Assembly: GCA_041603235.1 (NCBI GenBank)
Contig: JBFIES010000004.1
Coordinates: 186,001 to 250,000, forward strand
Reading direction: 5' to 3'
Length of the DNA: 64,000 nt
Source: Panacagrimonas sp041603235
Lineage (GTDB): Bacteria > Pseudomonadota > Gammaproteobacteria > Nevskiales > Nevskiaceae
The notes below the pieces were generated by a model. The model was not told where the DNA came from. It saw only the letters and a list, made by a program, of their open reading frames with translations, and made no database searches. Made by a program: the position numbers and the translations under genes. Below are positions 60,309 through 64,000 of the stretch, piece by piece; position 1 is the first letter of the stretch, and every line of letters starts with the position of its first letter.

Positions 60309-60941
60309 GTGAGTGAAAAGGAGTTGATCTATATCGCTGACCCGATGTGTTCCTGGTGTTGGGGTTTCTCATCGGTTATCCAGCAGATTGCAGACCGTCT
60401 GCATGCCCATGGAGCCGCAACGCTTCGCGTTTTGCCTGGCGGCCTGCGAACTGAGGCGGCCTCCGAGATGGGCCAGAAGGCTGCGGACGAGGTCATGCAT
60501 CACTGGCAGGACGTTGCCAAGGCAACAGGACAGGCCTTTAATTTTGAGTCTCCCCTGAATGCCGAGTTTGTGTACAACACCGCACCCGCATGTCTGGCGG
60601 TGTCAGCCATGGCTCGGCATATGCCGGGCATGGAGCTGCCTTATCTGCACGCCTTGCACCAAGCCTTCTATGTGGAGCGCCGCGATTTGAAACAGCTTGA
60701 GGTCCTGACCGACTGTGCCGTTTCCTGCGGTGTAGTGCCGGGCCCGTTTGCAGAGAAACTAGGCACGCCTGATGCGCGAAGCTGGGCATCCAAGGACATC
60801 AACACAGTTCGTCAGTGGGGAATTCAGGGCTTTCCTGCGGTTCTGCTTCTGACCGGCGATCAGGTGTCAGTCCTGACCATCGGGTACCAGGCCTGGAGCG
60901 AGCTGCAAGGGCCGCTCGACGAGTGGCTTAGTGCGGCCTGA
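60309..60941 (+). CDS. DsbA-family thioredoxin-fold protein (FrnE-like)
   Basis: Thioredoxin-fold protein, 210 aa, with a CxxC active site Cys14-Ser-Trp-Cys17 right after the first strand (IYIADPMCSWCWGF). A helical insertion and the cis-Pro region (GIQGFPAVLL) match DsbA/FrnE-type oxidoreductases. No signal peptide is present, so it is probably cytoplasmic, as FrnE proteins are. GTG 60309 follows GGAG. It is read alone after the sucAB terminator. Confidence 0.9.
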   Translation: MSEKELIYIADPMCSWCWGFSSVIQQIADRLHAHGAATLRVLPGGLRTEAASEMGQKAADEVMHHWQDVAKATGQAFNFESPLNAEFVYNTAPACLAVSAMARHMPGMELPYLHALHQAFYVERRDLKQLEVLTDCAVSCGVVPGPFAEKLGTPDARSWASKDINTVRQWGIQGFPAVLLLTGDQVSVLTIGYQAWSELQGPLDEWLSAA

Positions 60942-61027
60942 TTGGCTGTGGGAGCGACACGAGCAAGGTCTAGACAAGGGCAGGTAGAATCTGCGCCGTA
61001 AAAATTTTCAGCGAACAGGATCAAATC

Positions 61028-62263
61028 ATGAGTGAGCAAAGCATGCCTCAGAAAATTGTTGTTGTTGGTGGCGGACAGGCAGGTGGAGAAACCGCTGCTG
61101 AGTTACGCCGAAAAGGCTTCGAGGGCAGCATTACCCTGATCGCAGACGAAGCTTATGTTCCCTACAAGCGTCCGCCTCTGTCCAAGGCCTACCTGGCTGG
61201 CACGGCCAAGCTTGAGAGCCTGTATGTGATGGCGCAAGCCGCCCTTGAGAAGGCCAACATTGATCTCATCAGCGGTGTTCGCGCGCAGAGCATTGATCGA
61301 GCGGCAAAAAAGGTAAAGCTGGCCGATGGCCGCGAAGTTGCTTACGACAAGCTGATGCTCGCAACGGGCGGGCGACCACGTGAGCTGAGCTGTCCCGGGG
61401 CTGATCTCCCCGGCATCTTCACCTTGCGTGGCATCGCTGACGTAGACGCCATTCGCGAGAAGTTCTCAGAAGGCAAGCGTCTGGTCATTGTGGGTGGTGG
61501 CTATATTGGTCTCGAAGTGGCGGCAGTTGCCAAGAAGGCGGGTCTTGAGGTCACCGTGCTTGAGTCGATGCCGCGTGTGTTGCAGCGCGTGACAGCGCCG
61601 GAGATGTCTGCGTTCTACGAGCGCGTGCATCGGGAGGCGGGTGTTGAAGTCCGCACCGGTGTTTTGCTGACGGGTTTCGCTCAGAACGGTGACGCTCTTG
61701 AGGTCCAGGTCGCGGGCGGTAGCTTGCCAGCCGATCTGGTCATCGTTGGCATCGGGCTGATCGCTAACACTGAGCTAGCTTCGGACGCCGGCCTGGAAGT
61801 GGACAACGGTATTGTCGTCGACGAGTTCGCTCGTACATCCGACCCGGATATCTATTCAGCCGGCGACTGCACTAATCATCCAAGTGATTTCCTCGGACGG
61901 CGCGTGCGTCTGGAGTCGGTACAGAACGCAATGGAACAGGGGCGAGTTGCTGCGGACAACATGCTCGGGGCAACGACTCGTTATGCCAACGTGCCGTGGT
62001 TCTGGTCTGATCAGTACGACCTCAAGCTGCAGATGGTGGGCATGTCCCAGGGGTACGATCAGGTTGTATTGCGCGGTGATCCAGCAGGGCGCAGCTTTGG
62101 CGCCTTCTACCTCAAGCAGGGGCAGATCATTGCGGCGGATATGGTTTCCCGCATGAAAGAATTCATGGTCGCCAAAAAATTTGTTGCTGCAAGGCTGTCT
62201 CTGGACCCTGCGGCCTTGAGCAATGAGTCGGTAGACCTGAAGAGCCTGTTGCCCGCGGACTGA
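61028..62263 (+). CDS. FAD-dependent NAD(P)H oxidoreductase (ferredoxin/rubredoxin reductase-like)
   Basis: Pyridine-nucleotide-disulphide-type reductase, 411 aa, without the redox-active disulfide. FAD-binding GGGQAGGETAAELRR opens the protein, then YKRPPLSKAYLAG, ATGGRPRELSCPG, the NADH-binding GGGYIGLEVAAVAKKAG and DPDIYSAGDCTNHPS. These are typical of flavin reductases of ferredoxin/putidaredoxin-reductase or FSP1-like groups. The electron acceptor is unknown and no ferredoxin gene is adjacent. It is not a dihydrolipoamide dehydrogenase, despite lying near sucAB. Confidence 0.92.
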   Translation: MSEQSMPQKIVVVGGGQAGGETAAELRRKGFEGSITLIADEAYVPYKRPPLSKAYLAGTAKLESLYVMAQAALEKANIDLISGVRAQSIDRAAKKVKLADGREVAYDKLMLATGGRPRELSCPGADLPGIFTLRGIADVDAIREKFSEGKRLVIVGGGYIGLEVAAVAKKAGLEVTVLESMPRVLQRVTAPEMSAFYERVHREAGVEVRTGVLLTGFAQNGDALEVQVAGGSLPADLVIVGIGLIANTELASDAGLEVDNGIVVDEFARTSDPDIYSAGDCTNHPSDFLGRRVRLESVQNAMEQGRVAADNMLGATTRYANVPWFWSDQYDLKLQMVGMSQGYDQVVLRGDPAGRSFGAFYLKQGQIIAADMVSRMKEFMVAKKFVAARLSLDPAALSNESVDLKSLLPAD

Positions 62264-62285
62264 CTTTGTTGAAGGGGCGTTGCCG

Positions 62286-63602
62286 ATGCAGGCGAACGGT
62301 AACGCCCCAGCATCCGTGCCGTTCGTTGCGGCGCTGAAATGGTGGTTCCAGCTCGGCTGCATCAGCTTTGGCGGACCGGCGGGACAGATCGCGATCATGC
62401 ACCGCGAGCTGGTTGAAAAGCGTCGATGGATCTCTGAATCACGCTTCCTGCACGCCTTGAATTTCTGCATGGTGCTGCCAGGTCCAGAAGCACAGCAGCT
62501 TGCAACCTATATCGGTTGGTTGATGCATGGCGTGCGCGGCGGAATTGCGGCGGGTGCCCTGTTCGTCCTGCCCTCCGTGATTCTGTTGTTAAGTCTGGCC
62601 TGGGCTTACGTGAGCCTGGGGGCAGAACTCGCCGCTGACGTTCTCTACGGCATTCGTCCGGCGGTTGTTGCCATCATTCTGCTGGCAGCGTGGCGGATGG
62701 GACGCCGTATTCTGAATCACAAGTTGCTGTGGCCGCTGCCACTGTTGGCGATGTTCGCGCTGATGGGGCAGGTTCCGTTTCCAGTCATCGTCGTTGGCGC
62801 GCTCGGTCTGGGCTGGTTAATGCGTTCAGCACTGGTCGTCGGCGCGGGCGTGGAGACGCGCCACGGTGGTGGTACCGAAAACGCATTGATCAACGCCAAC
62901 AGCGCGACGCCAGACCATGCCCGATTCAGTGCCAGAGGTCTGGCGAGAAGCCTCTTGCTAGGAGTGGCACTGCTGACGGGTCTGCTCGCGACAATGATCG
63001 CCTGTCTGGGGCTGGATGCTCTGTTGGTGCAGTTGAGCCTGTTCTTTACCAAGGCTGCACTGATGACCTTTGGCGGCGCATACGCGGTGATGCCCTATGT
63101 CTATCAGGGCGCCGTGGAATCATATGGCTGGCTCAGCGGTGAACAGATGATGGACGGCCTGGCCTTGGGTGAGACCACGCCGGGGCCGCTGATTATCGTG
63201 GTGACGTTCGTGGGTTTTCTTGCGGCCTGGCAGGGCGACGTCGGTGGCACACTCGGCGTGGGTGTGATTGGAGGCTTGGTCGCCACCCTGTTTACCTTTC
63301 TGCCTTCCTTCATTTTCATCTTCGCCGGCGCGCCTTGGGTGGAGCGCTCGCGTCATGTCTTGGGGTTCGCTGCGCCCTTGCGGGCGGTCACGGCCGCGGT
63401 TGTAGGTGCGATTCTGTATCTGGCCCTTTTCCTGGCACAGGCGATATTTTTTCCCGACGGCGCCGCAGCACCCGTCGACTGGCTTGCAGTCAGCCTGACC
63501 GTTGGAGCATTGATTGCAGCTGGTCGCTACGGGCTGGGTCTGATCCCGCTCATTCTGGCCAGTGCAGTGATTGGCGGCGCACTTCGCTTTTCTATGCTCT
63601 GA
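62286..63602 (+). CDS. chrA: Chromate transporter ChrA
   Basis: ChrA-family transporter, 438 aa, of the full-length two-domain type. Each half carries a CHR motif: FGGPAGQIAIMHRELVEKRRW in the first, TFGGAYAVMPYVYQGAVESYGW in the second, with PGPEAQQLATYIGW and TPGPLIIVVTFVGF. Around ten to twelve helices are visible. The family exports chromate and may handle sulfate. ATG 62286 has AAGGGG about 8 bases upstream; a TTG two codons earlier is less likely. No chromate regulator (chrB) is adjacent. Confidence 0.92.
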   Translation: MQANGNAPASVPFVAALKWWFQLGCISFGGPAGQIAIMHRELVEKRRWISESRFLHALNFCMVLPGPEAQQLATYIGWLMHGVRGGIAAGALFVLPSVILLLSLAWAYVSLGAELAADVLYGIRPAVVAIILLAAWRMGRRILNHKLLWPLPLLAMFALMGQVPFPVIVVGALGLGWLMRSALVVGAGVETRHGGGTENALINANSATPDHARFSARGLARSLLLGVALLTGLLATMIACLGLDALLVQLSLFFTKAALMTFGGAYAVMPYVYQGAVESYGWLSGEQMMDGLALGETTPGPLIIVVTFVGFLAAWQGDVGGTLGVGVIGGLVATLFTFLPSFIFIFAGAPWVERSRHVLGFAAPLRAVTAAVVGAILYLALFLAQAIFFPDGAAAPVDWLAVSLTVGALIAAGRYGLGLIPLILASAVIGGALRFSML

Positions 63603-63605
63603 TCA

Positions 63606-64000
63606 TCAGAGGCTGACGCGATTGCGACCGCCGTTCTTGGCTCTGTACAGCGCCCGGTCCGCGGCGAGCAGGAGCGTGTCCAGATTGGACTGATCGGTCT
63701 CATTGGTCACACTGACGCCAACCGAGATGGACACGCGCCCCAGCGGTGAACCAGGGTGTTCAATGTCGAGCGCAGCCACGGATTCGCGGATGGCTTCAGC
63801 AGCCACCAATGCATGTTCCTGGTCACATGAAAACAGCAGCACGGCAAACTCTTCGCCGCCCAGGCGCGCGTTGATATCCAGGGGGTGCCGGAGTTGTGGA
63901 TTGGCTGCGGACGCGACTTTGCGCAAGCAGCGATCGCCTTGAGGGTGTCCGAGATGATCGTTGTATTTCTTGAAGTAATCGATATCCAGCATCAGCATCG
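63606..64000 (-). CDS. GGDEF-domain protein (partial, cut by window edge)
   Basis: C-terminal 131 residues of a GGDEF protein; the N-terminal part lies beyond the window. LDIDYFKKYNDHLGH and the signature RLGGEEFAVL are intact, so diguanylate cyclase activity is plausible. The RxxD inhibitory site is not conserved (HPLD). ADRALYRAKNGGRNRV ends the domain. The upstream part may hold a sensor. It converges with chrA, 3 bases apart. Confidence 0.9.
   Translation of the reverse strand, partial: MLMLDIDYFKKYNDHLGHPQGDRCLRKVASAANPQLRHPLDINARLGGEEFAVLLFSCDQEHALVAAEAIRESVAALDIEHPGSPLGRVSISVGVSVTNETDQSNLDTLLLAADRALYRAKNGGRNRVSL

Noticed and set aside
61028..62263. Possible dihydrolipoamide dehydrogenase completing the sucAB operon
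   Set aside because: The redox-active disulfide motif near the FAD-binding N-terminus is absent, and a strong terminator separates it from sucB; it fits ferredoxin-reductase-type flavoproteins instead.

Overview
The window looks like a chromosome segment of a free-living, respiring Gram-negative bacterium, most probably a gammaproteobacterium. The support is a set of conserved gammaproteobacterial neighbourhoods: proC-yggT-metX-metW-DUF4426; EVE gene-ygfA-6S RNA-zapA-zapB-like; yggS divergent from pilT-pilU; and xseB-ispA. Envelope OmpA proteins, a PQQ alcohol dehydrogenase, a ChrA chromate transporter, ferrochelatase and sucAB fit an aerobic environmental organism. The order cannot be fixed by reading alone. 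I see no insertion sequence, prophage, CRISPR array, tRNA or rRNA, so this is core and niche-adaptive chromosome rather than a mobile island. No stretch longer than about 270 bases lacks a gene or RNA.

Layout. 1-5.7 kb: a forward signalling operon (5'-truncated multi-receiver hybrid kinase, CheR, receiver-less CheB, receiver-GGDEF protein). 5.7-9.4 kb: reverse operon proC-yggT-metX-metW-DUF4426, with ilvA divergent. 11-14.4 kb: reverse cluster degQ-like, zapB-like, zapA, 6S RNA, 5-FCL and EVE gene. 14.5-19.2 kb: PEBP protein and sohB reverse, then two forward OmpA-family genes. 19.2-25.8 kb: reverse ferrochelatase, two sodium-coupled amino-acid-type transporters, thiolase and SDR, with a long palindrome between the last two. 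25.8-28 kb: DUF4399, rpiA and yggS reverse. 28-31.5 kb: pilT, pilU and a third PilT-family ATPase forward. 31.5-42.5 kb: dxs, a PQQ dehydrogenase, a patatin, an OmpA porin, an SSS-DUF4212 symporter pair, ispA and xseB. 42.6-48.1 kb: parE, recQ, a secreted unknown and a sirtuin. 48.1-55 kb: SGNH lipoprotein, gamma-carbonic anhydrase-like protein, SixA-like phosphatase, a glutamate-receptor-like potassium channel, CorA/ZntB transporter, PAP2-DUF3943 pair and a cupin. 55-64 kb: galU, sucA, sucB, DsbA-like protein, FAD oxidoreductase, chrA and a truncated GGDEF gene.

How the parts work together. Several operons are translationally coupled through 1-4 base overlaps (cheR-cheB, yggT-metX, metX-metW, metW-DUF4426, yggS-rpiA, xseB-ispA, DUF4212-SSS, AGCS-hemH). 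Twitching-motility motors, chemotaxis-type methylation enzymes and two GGDEF proteins suggest surface behaviour under second-messenger control, though no direct link can be read from the sequence. The most unusual items are: the methylation-enzyme signalling operon with no chemoreceptor; the third PilT paralogue; the PQQ dehydrogenase without its usual vicinal cysteine pair; the symporter with an EF-hand-like calcium loop; the GluR0-type channel; and the large palindrome at 24.9 kb. None amounts to a clearly new multi-gene system. The signalling operon is the best candidate for undescribed biology.
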